A stretch of DNA of 64,000 bases from Cranoglanis bouderius (GCA_023630585.1 CM042559.1:1234501-1298500); one strand, 5' to 3'; shown: positions 30,683 through 41,776, counted from the first letter of the stretch. Made by a program: numbers and translations. The notes: generated by a model not told the origin, from the sequence alone.

Positions 30683-32722
30683 ATGGATGCAGCGGGGAAA
30701 TTGAGGGCACGCTGCGCCAAATTTTTTGTACCCGCATTCAATTCAGTTCTTTTCCCTCAGTGGACATTTATTTATCCCCCCTCCGCCCTCGATGGTTTTT
30801 CAGTTTACGCTCAATGTTTTCTTTTACAATCCCAAATTTATTTCCTAAGTTTGGAGGACCCCAAGCCCAACGAGAAGCAGTTCTTATCCCGTTTAGTCAG
30901 CTCAGCTCACCAGTGGGCCGAGCTTCACCTCGCCCGTGGATCCAAGAAGCCAAGTACCGTGTCTGGCTTTGTGAAACTACTAGTCCAGGTGTTCGGGAGT
31001 CCTGAATTTGCACCCGACCTCAATATTTTCTTGGGGAGGGACCACCTGTCTGATCGGCCCAGCCGGCCGTTCATCGAGCACTATGGGAGGGAGCTGGCCG
31101 ACGTGGTGGCCTGCACCTCTCAGCCTCTAACCCAGGAGTGCGCAACCGAGGGCTGTATCAGACAGGCCACACTGCGGTGTGCCAACCCAGAGCTCCAGCC
31201 AGAGATCCATCAGAAGGTCTCCCCAGCAGAGCTCCAACTGGAGGTCAATCTGGCAACCTCCAGCCCCGAGTTCCAGCCGGAGACCCAGCAGATGGTCTCC
31301 TCAGCGGAGCTCCGACCGGGGGTCAACGTGGCGACCTCCGCTCCAGCCCTGTTCCTGCCGGATGTCCACGAGGAGACCTCTGCTCCAGCCCTGTTCCGGC
31401 CGGAGGTCCACGAGGAGACCTCTGCTCAAGCCACGTTCCTCCCGGAGGTCCATGGGATGACCTCCGCTCAAGCCACGTTTCTGCTGGAGGTCCACGAGGA
31501 GACCTCCACTCAAGCCACGTTCCTGCCAGAGGTCCACGGGATGACCTCTGCTCAAGCCACGTTCATGCTGGAAGTCCACGGGATGACCTCCGCTCAAGCC
31601 ACATTCCTGCCGGAGGTCCACGGGATGACCTCCGCTCGAGTCACGTCCATGCCGGAGGTCCATGGGATGACCTCCTCTCCAGAGACATGTCCATGTCCAA
31701 GTCCATGTCCAGGTTCATGCCCTAGTCCATGTCCAAGTCCAGGTCCAGGTTCCTGCCCTAGTCCATGTCCAAGTCCATGTCCAAGTCCATGTCCAGGTTC
31801 CTGCCCTACTCCATGTCCAAGTCCATGTCCAAGTCCATGTCCAGGTTCCTGCCCTAGTCCAAGTCCATGTCCAAGTCCAGGTCCAGATTCCTGCCCTAGT
31901 CCATGCCCAAGTCTATGTCCAAGTCCATGTCCAGTTTCCTGCCCTAGTCCATGTCCATGTCCAGGTTCCTGCCCTAGTCCATGTCCAAGTCCATGTCCAG
32001 GTTCCTGCCCTAGTCCAAGTCCATGTCCAAGTCCAGGTCCAGGTTCCTGCCCTAGTCCAAGTCCATGTCCAAGTCCAGGTCCAGGTTCCTGCCCTAGTCC
32101 ATGTCCAAGTTCATGTCCCAGTCCATGCCCGGCCAGGCGGCCCCCAAGTGCAAGTTCCAGTCCAAATCCCTGTTCAGGTCCCAGTCCAGGTCCCTGTCCA
32201 GGTCCCTGTCCAAGTTCCAGTCCATGTTCCAGTCTGGGGCTGACCAGGAGGCCCCCAGGTCCAAGTTCCAGTCCAAGTTCCAGTCCATGTTCCAGCCAGA
32301 GGCCGACCAGGCAGCCTCCAAAGCCAAGTTCCAGTCCGAGTTCCAGTCTGAGTTCCAGTCCGGGGCCGGCCAGGTGGCCCCCAGGTCCGAGTTCCAGTCC
32401 GAGTTCCAGTCCGGGGCCGACCAGGTGGCCCCCAGGTCCAAGTTCCAGTCCATGTTCCAGTCCATGTTCCAGCCAGAGGCCGACCAGGCGCCCTCCAAAG
32501 CCAAGTTCCAAGCCAAGTTCCAAGCCAAGTTCCAAGCCAAGTTCCAGCCTGTGGCCGACGGAACGGCCAGCCATGCTCCGCTCACGCCTGGGAACTATGG
32601 ACTATGCCTGCCTCGGGACCTGGGGGGCAGAGATTATTATCCTGCCCAGAGGCCCAGGTCCGCCAGAGGGGTCAGGACTTTGGCGCTTCAGAAGAAGCGC
32701 CTTTGGGGGGGGGCTCTGTTAG
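30683..32722 (+). CDS. Gag-like protein, 679 codons, with three in-frame repeat arrays
   Basis: Residues 1-150 resemble a retrotransposon gag N-terminal/capsid region (FPQWTFIYPPSALDGFSVYA, HQWAELHLARGS, NIFLGRDHL, FIEHYGRELADV), shared with the frame at 52904. Residues about 165-330 are 14-residue repeats (VHEETSAPALFRPE type). About 330-470 is a Cys/Pro/Ser array (CPSPCPSPCPGS). About 475-630 is a Ser/Pro array (SSSPCSSPGPTRRPPG). The frame is open through all arrays, then reaches the 3' LTR. No zinc knuckle, protease or RT. The start fits the ATG right after the primer-position motif. Confidence 0.7.
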   Translation: MDAAGKLRARCAKFFVPAFNSVLFPQWTFIYPPSALDGFSVYAQCFLLQSQIYFLSLEDPKPNEKQFLSRLVSSAHQWAELHLARGSKKPSTVSGFVKLLVQVFGSPEFAPDLNIFLGRDHLSDRPSRPFIEHYGRELADVVACTSQPLTQECATEGCIRQATLRCANPELQPEIHQKVSPAELQLEVNLATSSPEFQPETQQMVSSAELRPGVNVATSAPALFLPDVHEETSAPALFRPEVHEETSAQATFLPEVHGMTSAQATFLLEVHEETSTQATFLPEVHGMTSAQATFMLEVHGMTSAQATFLPEVHGMTSARVTSMPEVHGMTSSPETCPCPSPCPGSCPSPCPSPGPGSCPSPCPSPCPSPCPGSCPTPCPSPCPSPCPGSCPSPSPCPSPGPDSCPSPCPSLCPSPCPVSCPSPCPCPGSCPSPCPSPCPGSCPSPSPCPSPGPGSCPSPSPCPSPGPGSCPSPCPSSCPSPCPARRPPSASSSPNPCSGPSPGPCPGPCPSSSPCSSLGLTRRPPGPSSSPSSSPCSSQRPTRQPPKPSSSPSSSLSSSPGPARWPPGPSSSPSSSPGPTRWPPGPSSSPCSSPCSSQRPTRRPPKPSSKPSSKPSSKPSSSLWPTERPAMLRSRLGTMDYACLGTWGAEIIILPRGPGPPEGSGLWRFRRSAFGGGLC

Positions 32723-33213
32723 GATTTCCCATCGCGCTGCTCGCAGAAGCGAGCGAATAGCGCATTTTCACATTCACAGACTCTCGCTTTGTTTATGTTG
32801 CCACATGCATCTTTGTTTTGGTTTATGTTATGTCTCCGCCCCTGTATGTTTATTGGTTCTGTGATTATGTGTCATTATGTCTCAGGTGTTTTACGTTAAG
32901 CCTTGTTTCATTCATGTTATTTAAGATTTTCGTTTCTTCGCCTCGGGGCGAAGTATTAGGATAGTAACTTTGTTTCTTTGCCTTCTACCCAGCTGTGTTT
33001 ATGTGGACTGTGATTTCTGGATTTTGGATATTTGCTATGCCCCTCGAATTTTGGATTATTGCCTTGCCCTTGTCTGGATATTATTTGCCTGTTGAACTGA
33101 CTTTGCCTTTTGCGTTACGTTTTTCCCCTGTTCCTAATTATTTGACCCTGTACCTAATAAAGTGACGATTTTGCTCCGCACTTGCATCCAGCCCTCCTTT
33201 GAGTATAGTAACA
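32717..33213 (+). repeat. 3' LTR of the gag-like element
   Basis: 497 bp, TGTTAGGATTTCCC to ATAGTAACA. AATAAAGTGACGATTT near 33157 supplies a polyadenylation signal. The U3 start has a CGCGCTGCTCGCAG block also seen inverted in the solo LTR at 34681-35335. Confidence 0.82.
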
Positions 33214-33417
33214 GCATTATTATTATAACAGATTATTACATTGTAGTGGCCAGGTATTTAGCATCTTTAGCATCCGATTTTACATTTAAAAACAGAAAAA
33301 TAATTATACCATTATACAAATGAATGCATTCAATACAATAGCTATTCACAATGTAGTATACAGCCATTTGTCAACTTTAACCTATTATTTATTAGTTTAA
33401 ATCAATAATTTTACATG

Positions 33418-33456
33418 GTTGCACCACCTGATGATTATCAGTTGTGCCACCTGACA
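33418..33456 (+). repeat. CCACCTGA motif pair, downstream flank
   Basis: GTTGCACCACCTGATG at 33418 and CAGTTGTGCCACCTGACA at 33439. Same motif as the cluster at 36994-37598. Confidence 0.7.
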
Positions 33457-33908
33457 ATATTAGTAATGAGAGGAAATATGCTGAAAAATTTATATATGAA
33501 GAAAAAAATTCAAATACAAATAGTGTTTTAGTTAACAGTCTCTATTGAAGTAAAAGTATTAAATTGATCAAAAACAGGATTAATCACGAGATCACATTCA
33601 GAACATCGGAACTGGAATAGACTACAGTGCAATAGATTGGTTAGATACACTGTAATCGATTGTGATTGAACAAGAACAAAGTCATGTTTTATATTGGTAC
33701 ACTTAAGAAGAAATATCAGCTTAAGTCCATTGAAAAATTTTATTTCAAATATCCAAATGCATTCATCAAAAGATTTTAAAACATTAAATGCATAGCAACT
33801 GGAATGCACCACTATATAATAACAAAAATGGATTCTGATTTAATAACAATGTAATGTTTGACAAAATATTATTAATATTAGTTTAGCACTAAGGGTTAAT
33901 ATCCCATT

Positions 33909-36857
33909 TCAGGTGTGTACACTAAAGCAGTCCCAGTCTGCATGAGTTAGCCGTGTGTGCCGTGAATTTAGAGGCTCTGGCTCTGAGATCACTTTGAGCA
34001 CATCCGTTGTGTAGTAAAAAATGAAGTCAGCAGGATGGGGCCAAGTGAACACATTTTTTCTACCCAACTGCTGCATGCAGCTCACCTCAATCTCATCACC
34101 AATTACCTGAAGAGCCTGTCCCATGAATGAACTTCCCATTCAGATCATTTTCATCTGGGGCAGTGTCCAGGGTACTGGCTGTTTGCAAGCTGACCATTGT
34201 GGGATTGTGACATTGACAGATATGTGGTCTGCTGCAGAAGCAAGAGATCTCCCTGTGCATAATTTTCCCTGGTTCAATGGAGATGACCTGTGCATTTGCA
34301 AAGTTCCCTTTACAGGGGGCACAACCTCAGAGACCGCTTCATCAAATCTGTTGATGTCCTCCTCACTCACCCAGAAGAAGTTAATGTCAGATTTTCTCTC
34401 TGTTAGGAGGCTGTAAAAATCTTCTTGGGTCTGGATATCTGCACCTCTTTGAAGAGCAGAGTCAGCAGTGCACTTGATTGCACCACCAATTCCATCGGGG
34501 ACACCTTTTCCATGAGACTTTTCAGAGAAGTTCCAGGAGACCTGCTGGAAGCCTGAGAGGAAGGGGATGGTGCTGAGCAAATAGAAATTCTTTTTATTAC
34601 GGTACTGAGTGACTGGAACGTCATCACATGTATCTTCATCACATGTAAAGCTGTGAGAGATGGATTGCAATTCTCCATCATGTTACAGAACCAGGGAAGG
34701 AGGGAAGCAGGATGCACTTGCAGGGGAAAATGATCAGTTTATTAGGAACATGAAAAATAATAAGAACATTCAAAAGTGATGGTACATCATAACAAAAATC
34801 CAAAAAAAAGCAAGTCCATATTCCAAAAAGGTGAGACACTGATTCGAACACTTACTGGGCAATAATCCAGGACGAAATGAGGCAGGAATCCAAGAACCCA
34901 GGAACGCCGGGTAAGCAAAAACATAAGATAAAACGCAGGAACCAGGGAACGCCTGGTTAACAAAAACATAGGAAAAAACCCTCAATATTCGAGCACTCTT
35001 TAACAGTCAGATCATTCTTTCTCATCAAAATCAATACTCCGCAACAAAGCGGACACAGACAGAGGTTTAAGTAGCCGAGTTCATTCAAAGCAAACAAGAT
35101 TAAATCCGCGACACCTGGAAACGATAATCACATATTAAAAGGCGAACCAATGAGGAAACGGGGGCAGAGACATGATGCAACACAAAAACAAAAATGGACA
35201 TGGCAAAGTAAACAAACGCAGAGTCTTTATGAATTGTGCTGGAATGCGCTCCGTGGAATGCAGAAGGGCGCTGCTCCGTAGAAGCGTAGCGAGATATGCT
35301 GCTCCGTAGTGGAGCAGCGAGAGGGAGCGCTAACACATCACATCTGTCTCATCATGCTGAAGGGACGCAGAGATTGTGGCATAGGACTGTGAGCCAGCTG
35401 CTGTATAAGCCACACTTGTGGACTGTGGCCTGCTTTCTACAAAATAAAAAGATTGGACCTCACAATTAAGTTTGCAGGAAAAGAAAAATTAACATGGAGG
35501 ACAACTTCATTTTCTCTTAGGCTTTCCTTTAAAGCCCTGCACTCTTTTGCTTGGTGCAACCAACTGTAATGGTGTTTAGCTAGGCTGTTGAGCTTCTAAT
35601 TGAAAAGGTTCAACAGTTCAGCACATGTTCCAGTTTGTGCTTCTTTGACAACATTCATGTAAATCTTATGCCCCTCTGACACAGGTTTTCTTATCCATTG
35701 ATGCCAGGTCACTGTTTCTTCTGCCTGGGGTGTTGCAACTTCTACTTCATCATAGCAGTATTTTGCACAGACTCAATATTGACTTGACTTGTTTTCTGGA
35801 CTGCACACAATTGAGAAATGAGTTGAGAAATGCTAGAAGTTTTCAGAAGACCTTTCTGCTGCAATTTTTTCAGTCAAGAGTTTCACATTCTCATGGTCTA
35901 AGCATGCACAAGTATTCCTGCTGAAACTTTTGACTGTGTTACAAAGAATGGGCAATATTGAACAAATTGTCTGTAAGACAGCCTGTGGGACTTTTGCATT
36001 GCAGAATTATACTGCAGATGGAGTTCAGTAAAGGATTTAACTATCACACGCCTCTGTTGTTTTTTGTGTTTTTTGTGACTGTATCCTTTCTCCCTGGCAG
36101 TAATCGACTGTTCTCATCTTGACAGAAGAAGTCAACAACTCTATCTTTTCTCTGGATGACCAATTTCTTTGCTATTCTCAATCTCTTCCCGTCAGTTGGA
36201 GATTTTGCCTTTTACTTCCCAGACTTTTTTTTCTTTACTCTTTCTATACGCTTTTGTAATTTTTCTGATTCTCTTTTGGCAGCTTCCATTTCTCTTTTAA
36301 TTTTGCGCATTTTACGGCACAACTTTGCTTTCTCTCTTTGCCATTTTATTTTACTGTTTGCTACTCTCTGTGGTGTTGAGGATGCTCTGGGATGCTGAGC
36401 ATCTATGCTGACAATAATCTCTTTATCAGTGTTGGGAGGGTTAGGTTGAAGCTCTGCTGGGAGTTCTATGGGAGTTGTATCCATTGAATCAGGAGTGAAA
36501 TTCAAGATTTCCTCCATGGCCCTTTTCCTTTCCCTGTACTTTCTCTGGTCTTGCTTCCACTGCTTCCACACTTTTTCCTGTTCTGTTCTGGACAGCTGTT
36601 TGATGGGGGGTTGCACAATTTTTCCTTCTATTTTCCTCCTCTGATAACTATAAAACAAGAATTAATAAACTGACACATTCCCATTTAGAATTGAAAGAAA
36701 AAAGTAATAACTATAAAATGTTATCCAGACTTGTATTATAGTTTATCAAGATGCATTAAATCACTTTTCTTTTTGCAAGATATGCTTCTCTTGCAGCCAG
36801 ATCATTTTTAATGTGCTCCCTGTGTCGTGCTGATTTTTCTTTACTTGATAGTGGCAT
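33909..36857 (-). pseudogene. Transposase-like gene of an unclassified multicopy fish family
   Basis: On the minus strand exon 1 (from 36857, MPLSSKEKSARHREHIK) is followed by an intron with acceptor at about 36648. Then a basic coiled coil (36647-36212, RKYRERKRAMEE, KLCRKMRKIKREME), FFCQDENSRLLPGRKDTVTK, WHQWIRKPVSEG, HHYSWLHQ, HVNFSFPANL and SWNFSEKSHGKGVPDGIGG, and a C-terminal region with TWPHPADF and ISEPEPLNSRH. Order and motifs agree with a repeated uncharacterised protein family of fish and cnidarians. The acidic residue expected in the HVDF-type motif reads Asn. Stops, a frameshift and a solo LTR inactivate it. Confidence 0.6.
34681..35335 (-). repeat. Solo LTR with 5-bp duplication
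   Basis: 655 bp between TGTTACAG and GCTAACA, flanked by CATCA on both sides (34676-34680, 35336-35340). Its minus strand begins TGTTAGCGCTCCCTC, related to the LTR at 32717. It interrupts the transposase-like gene. Confidence 0.85.
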
Positions 36858-36993
36858 CTAAATTTATTTAAAAATTATAATCATGAAAAAAGTGTATAAA
36901 ATATTTACCTTAAAAATAAAACATTTTAGAACAATAATAGACAATCTTAGAGCTTTAAATAATATTATTTATTTCATATAGTGACATTCATTG

Positions 36994-37598
36994 CAGTTGC
37001 ACCACCTGACTCATTGGTTGTGCCACCTGAATTTTGCAACTTTTTGAAAATTTTAAATTAAACAGGCTTATACTTGGAGGCGTGTATTAGCTTTTGTCTT
37101 TGCTAGCAAGTCTATACATATAATTTTTTAAATATAATGAAAAGCTTTATGATAAAATAGCATGTTCCTAGTTTTACATTGGTTTTACCACCTGACATGG
37201 AAAGTATACCAACCTACCTATGCGTTGAAAGTAGCTATTTTTTTAATCAGTATTTGAGAGAGATCTACAAATCTTTTCACTCATCACAAAGATCACTTGG
37301 GGTCCTCTGAATGATGCAATATCATCATGACTGTTATTACCTCTTCACTTCATAATAAAAGTCCCATGTTTGCGGTTGTGCCACCCTGATATTTGAGAAC
37401 ATACAAATTGCTGGACAAATGTTTTTCAATTATCTCAACAGCTTCAAACTATTTGTATTTGTGAAATTTGTTTATTTGAAAGGTTTCAAACATAAAATCA
37501 TGCCACAGTATTTAATTTTGAATTTATTATCATTAAAACACAATTTTTTATCGTTTACTTAGTCTGTTCATTTGTGCGGACAGTTGCGCCACCTGACA
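36994..37598 (+). repeat. CCACCTGA motif cluster, upstream flank
   Basis: Five copies: 36994 (CAGTTGCACCACCTGAC), 37015 (TTGGTTGTGCCACCTGAA), 37180 (TTGGTTTTACCACCTGACA), 37372 (GCGGTTGTGCCACCCTGAT) and 37581 (CAGTTGCGCCACCTGACA). The last three gaps are about 165-210 bp. Possibly transposase-binding sites. Confidence 0.65.
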
Positions 37599-37929
37599 TT
37601 TTGGGGGTTTGAAATATCAAAACATAAAATAATATATATTATTTAAATGTACTGAAAATGTATTCAAACTAAATAGGTTTTATAGAATAAAGTGATACAT
37701 GTCATGAATTTATTACATTATTTTAAATGGAAATAATGCACTCAGACACAAAAATATGCATGTCATGTCATTGACCCAAGTATGTGTGAAGCAAATTTCC
37801 ATGAATTTTCCAAAACTTTCTGGATTTATTTACAACCCCATTTGTACCAGACTAGAGCGGCGGCTTTGCCAGCGGATATACCAGCGGAGCTACGGAGGCA
37901 CAGGCAAGGGATGAGAGTGGGTGCAAAGG

Positions 37930-38590
37930 TTAGGGAGAAGCAGGAGAGAAACAGGAGACTCAAACCTTGCCTTCCATCATTTGTTATGGGGAATGTAAGA
38001 TCGCTGGCCAACAAGTCGAATGAGATTGCAGCACTGATGAGCAGCCAGCGCGATTACGGGGAGGCCAGTCTGTTGTGTTTCATGGAGACATGGCTAACAG
38101 GGAACATTCCTGACTCTTCGGTTGAGCTAGCTGGCTTCACACTAGTGCGAGCAGACAGAGGAAAAAAGAGCGGTAAGACGAAGGGAGGAGGTTTAACTGT
38201 CTTTGTTAACTGAAAATGGTGTAACACTGGACACATAACAGTGAAAGAGAGCATCTGTACTCCAGATCTAGAGCTACTGTGGGGCTGAGACCATACTATT
38301 TCTCTCACGCCATTGTTGTAACTGTATATATTCCACCATTGGCAGCAGCAGTGCATGTTTGTGACATCATTCACTCCACCATTGTGAAACTTCAGACACA
38401 CCCCACACCCCAGCACACTCATGATAATCAACAGGGACATGTCTCCCTCTCTAAAACCCTAACAAATTTTATGCATTATGTAAAATGTAAAACAAGGGAG
38501 AATAAAATCTTGGACCTGCTGTATGTCAATGTGAAGGGGGCGTACACCTCCACTGCCCTCCCCATCTGGGCAGATCAGACCACAACCTGA
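37930..38590 (+). pseudogene. LINE endonuclease (APE-type) domain
   Basis: Frames contain FVMGNVRSLANKSNEIAAL, LCFMETWLTGNIPDSSVELA, GGGLTVFVN, then VVTVYIPPLAA and SLSKTLTNFMHYVKCKTREN with LDLLYVNV. This is the order of an apurinic-type LINE endonuclease. Several stops and frame changes, one right after GGGLTVFVN. Confidence 0.75.
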
Positions 38591-38603
38591 TCTACTTTGT
38601 ACT

Positions 38604-39672
38604 GTGCACAAGCCTGTAGTCATATTGCAGCCCATCACCACCAAGTCTGTAAAGGTGTGGTCCAGTGAGGCTGAAAAGGCCCTGCAGGACTGTTTCCAGA
38701 CCACAGACTGGGACCTGTTCCTAGAGGACCATGCAGAGGACATTGAGGGACTCTCTCATTGTATTACAGATTACATACAAACAGAAAAAAGAGAGCATTC
38801 ATGGAAGGAGACAATGAGGAGGTCAGGTCAGTCCAAAAGGAGCTGCGGAGGGAACTGAGGAAAGCCAAAAACGCCTACCGGGAAAGGCTAGAGGGCAAGC
38901 TGAAAAGAAATAGTGTCAAAGAGGTATGGGAGGGGATGAACAGGATGACTGGACTTAAAAAATCTAGTCCGGCCGTGGAGGGGAGCCTGGAACATGCAAA
39001 TTTTCAACAGGTTACACTCAGCCCCCACCCCTGAGAGCTCAAAAGGATAGTCTTGCACTCCTGATACTGAGGACAATACAGGAAACATCATAGCCACACG
39101 CACCTCAACTACCCCCTCCCCATCCCCTTCCACCAGCCCATTCATAACCTCCAGCCAGGTGAGACGGGAGCTATCCAAGCTCCGAATCAACAAATCTATA
39201 GGCCCAGACAATATTAACCCCAGACTGCTCAAGGCATGTGCCACACAACTTGCAGGTGTGTTTCAACACCTTTTCAATCTTTCTCTAAGACTGAAAAACT
39301 GTGGAAGACCTCCTGCATTGTTTCAGTGCCCAAGAAGGGTCCTCCCAGTACCTGAAATGGCTACAGACCTGTGGTGCTGACCTCACATGTCATGAAGACC
39401 TTCGCGAAACTGGTTCTGCAGCACCTGAAGCTGATTGTGAGTGACTCCCTCGATCTGCTGCAGTTCACGTACCAGGCCCAAATCAATGTGGATGACGCCA
39501 TCATCTACCTGCTGCATAGGGCCTGCTCACACCTGGAAAGGCCAGGAAACATGGTCAGAGTCATGTTTTTCAGCTTTTCCAGTGCATTTAACACCATCCG
39601 GCCCCCCTTGCTTGCAGCAAAGCACTCATTCATGCAGGTAGACCACAACATGGTGGCCTGGATCACTGACTA
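38604..39672 (+). pseudogene. LINE reverse transcriptase, first part
   Basis: Frames hold a linker (VKVWSSEAEKALQDCFQTTD, REVRSVQKEL-like RSVQKELRRELRKAKNAYRE), then RT blocks LSKLRINKSIGPDNINPRLL, a KLVLQHLKLIVSDSLDLLQF region and FFSFSSAFNTIRPPLL (the Asp before the palm). Frameshifted at least twice. It ends at the TA where Tc1 E is inserted. Confidence 0.78.
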
Positions 39673-41185
39673 CAGGTGCATCTCAATAAATTAGAATGTC
39701 GTGGAAAAGTCCATTTATTTCAGTAATTCAACTCAAATTGTGAAACTCGTGTATTAAATAAATTCAGTGCACACAGACTGAAGTAGTTTAAGTCTTTGGT
39801 TCTTTTAATTGTGATGGTTTTGGCTCACATTTAACAAAAACCCACCAATTCACTATCTCAACAAATTAGAATATGGTGACATGCCAATCAGCTAATCAAC
39901 TCAAAACACCTGCAAAGGTTTCCTGAGCCTTCAAAATGGTCTCTCAGTTTGGTTCACTAGGTAAATCACAACATGCAACATGCACTGCCAAATTAGCTGG
40001 CTGTTCACAGAGTGCTGTATCCAAGCATGTTAACAGAAAGTTGAGTGGAAGGAAAAAGTGTGGAAGAAAAAGATGCACAACCAACCGAGAGAACCGCAGC
40101 CTTATGAGGATTGTCAAGCAAAATCGATTCAAGAATTTGCGTGAACGTCACAAGCAATGGACTGAGGCTGGGGTCAAGGCATCAAGAGCCACCACACACA
40201 GACGTGTCAGGAATTTGGCTACAGTTGTCGTATTCCTCTTGTTAAGCCACTCCTGAACCACAGACAACGTCAGAGGCGTCTTACCTGGGCTAAGGAGAAG
40301 AAGAACTGGACTGTTGCCCAGTGGTCCAAAGTCCTCTTTTCAGATGAGAGCAAGTTTTGTATTTCATTTGGAAACCAAGGTCCTAGAGTCTGGAGGAAGG
40401 GTGGAGAAGCTCATAGCCCAAGTTGCTTGAAGTCCAGTGTTAAGTTTCCACAGTCTGTGATGATTTGGGGTGCAATGTCATCTGCTGGTGTTGGTCCATT
40501 GTGTTTTTTGAAAACCAAAGTCACTGCACCCGTTTACCAAGAAATTTTGGAGCACTTCATGCTTCCTTCTGCTGACCAGCTTTTTGAAGATGCTGATTTC
40601 ATTTTCCAGCAGGATTTGGCACCTGCCCACACTGCCAAAAGCACCAAAAGTTGGTTAAATGACCATGGTGTTGGTGTGCTTGACTGGCCAGCAAACTCAC
40701 CACACCTGAACCCCATAGAGAATCTATGGGGTATTGTCAGGAGGAAAATGAGAAACAAGAGACCAAAAAATGCAGATGAGCTGAAGGCCACTGTCAAAGA
40801 AACCTGGGCTTCCATACCACCTCAGCAGTGCCACAAACTGATCACCTCCATGCCACGCCGAATTGAGGCAGTAATTAAAGCAAAAGGAGCCCCTACCAAG
40901 TATTGAGTACATGTACAGTAAATGAATATACTTTCCAGAAGGCCAACAATTCACTAAAAATGTTTTTTTTATTGGTCTTATGAAGTATTCTAATTTGTTG
41001 AGATAGTGAATTGGTGGGTTTTTGTTAAATGTGAGCAAAAATCATCACAATTAAAAGAACAAAGACTTAAACTACTTCAGTCTGTGTGCATTGAATTTAT
41101 TTAATACACAAGTTTCACAATTTGAGTTGAATTACTGAAATAAATGAACTTTTCCACAACATTATAATTTATTGAGATGCACCTA
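39673..41185 (+). mobile_element. Tc1/mariner transposon E, same family as C
   Basis: 1513 bp with ends CAGGTGCATCTCAATAAATT and its inverse (one substitution in the last base), flanked by TA. It interrupts the LINE RT, which continues at 41186. Same family as 16908-18415 but in opposite orientation. Confidence 0.92.
39936..40906 (+). pseudogene. Tc1 transposase, frameshifted copy
   Basis: The N-terminal frame (39936-40256) has a small local change (SQHATCTAKLAG) and loses frame after THRRVRNLATVV. The catalytic part continues to about 40906 with FSDESKF, FQQDLAPAHT and NPIENLWGIV. All three acidic residues remain; the frameshift kills it. It is the decayed sister of the intact frame at 17187-18152. 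Confidence 0.88.
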
Positions 41186-41703
41186 TATCTCACCAGCAGA
41201 CCACAATATGTGCGATTGCAGGGCAGTCTGTCAGATGTAGTGATGTGCAACACCGGCACACCTCAAGGAACTGTACTTTCACCTTTTCTCTTCACCATCT
41301 ACACCTCTGAGTTTAGCTTCAACTCTGGAATATGCCACTCCAGAAATTCTCTGATGACTCCTCCATTGTGGGCTGCATCTGTGAGGATAAGGAGGAGGCG
41401 TGGTGGCGAGCTTCGTCAGATGGTCTAAGGATAACCACCTTTAGCTTAACATCGGCAAGACCAAAGAGATGGTAGTGGACTTCTGCCGGAACAGAAAGCC
41501 CCCAGCACCTATTACCATCCAGGGGGAGATAATAGAGATGGTGGACTCGTACAAGTTCCTGAGAGTGCACATTAACAACAAACTGGACTCGTCGGAAAAC
41601 ACTGAAGCTCTCTATTGGAAGGGACAGAGCAGACTGTTTTTTCTAAGGAGGCTCAGGTCCTTTGATGTGAGCAGCAAGCTATTGCACATGTTCTGTCAGT
41701 CTG
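41186..41703 (+). pseudogene. LINE reverse transcriptase, second part
   Basis: It resumes after Tc1 E with LTSRPQYVRLQGS and GTPQGTVLSPFLFTIYTSEF. An FSDDS-type catalytic box lies in another frame near 41350, then KTKEMVVDFCRNRKPP and YKFLRVHINNKL, LRSFDV. It runs in frame up to the chromovirus LTR at 41704 and continues in phase at 50956. Confidence 0.8.
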
Positions 41704-41776
41704 TGTAAGAACTCATCACTAGGCTGCTATTCCTCTCCTAGTCGGCAGGGACTCTACTGCTCAGTAGGACTGACTT
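41704..41776 (+). repeat. 5' LTR of the chromovirus, first part
   Basis: Matches the start of 50522-50950 (CTCATCACT, CCTCCTAGTCGGCAGG, ACTCTACTGCTCA, AGGACTGA). It continues after the inserted Gypsy element at 50165 with GTGTTA and TTTTCCCCTATTTAAGTAGA. Confidence 0.8.

Larger units (their letters stand above)
30394..33213 (+). mobile_element. Gag-only LTR retroelement with repeat-rich ORF
   Basis: A 3' LTR at 32717-33213 (TGTTAGG...GTAACA) follows a polypurine-like TTTGGGGGGGGGCTC. The 5' LTR survives only as its last 273 bp (30394-30666), nearly identical to 32940-33213. Between them is one long gag-like frame and no pol, so the element would depend on others. The 5' end is lost at the foldback element. 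A relative is at 52251-53412. Confidence 0.78.
33214..37640 (-). mobile_element. Putative DNA transposon of unclear superfamily
   Basis: A broken multi-exon gene (36857-33909) sits between flanks that share the motif GTTGYRCCACCTGA: two copies at 33418-33456 and five at 36994-37598, all in the same orientation. No terminal inverted repeat or target duplication could be fixed, so the limits are only those of the motif clusters. Confidence 0.45.

Noticed and set aside
31680..32120. Regular short repeats that could be taken for a CRISPR array
   Set aside because: Units are contiguous 12-bp variants inside an open frame, with no constant-length spacers, in a eukaryotic transposon context.
31301..32585. 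Long minus-strand frames opposite the 679-codon ORF
   Set aside because: Their repeats are the complement of the coding arrays; the LTR orientation, ATG context and gag-like head all support the plus strand.
37782..37930. Start of the 143-codon frame as the LINE ORF start
   Set aside because: The first codons translate AT-rich flank and TACAACCCCA repeat; LINE homology begins later.
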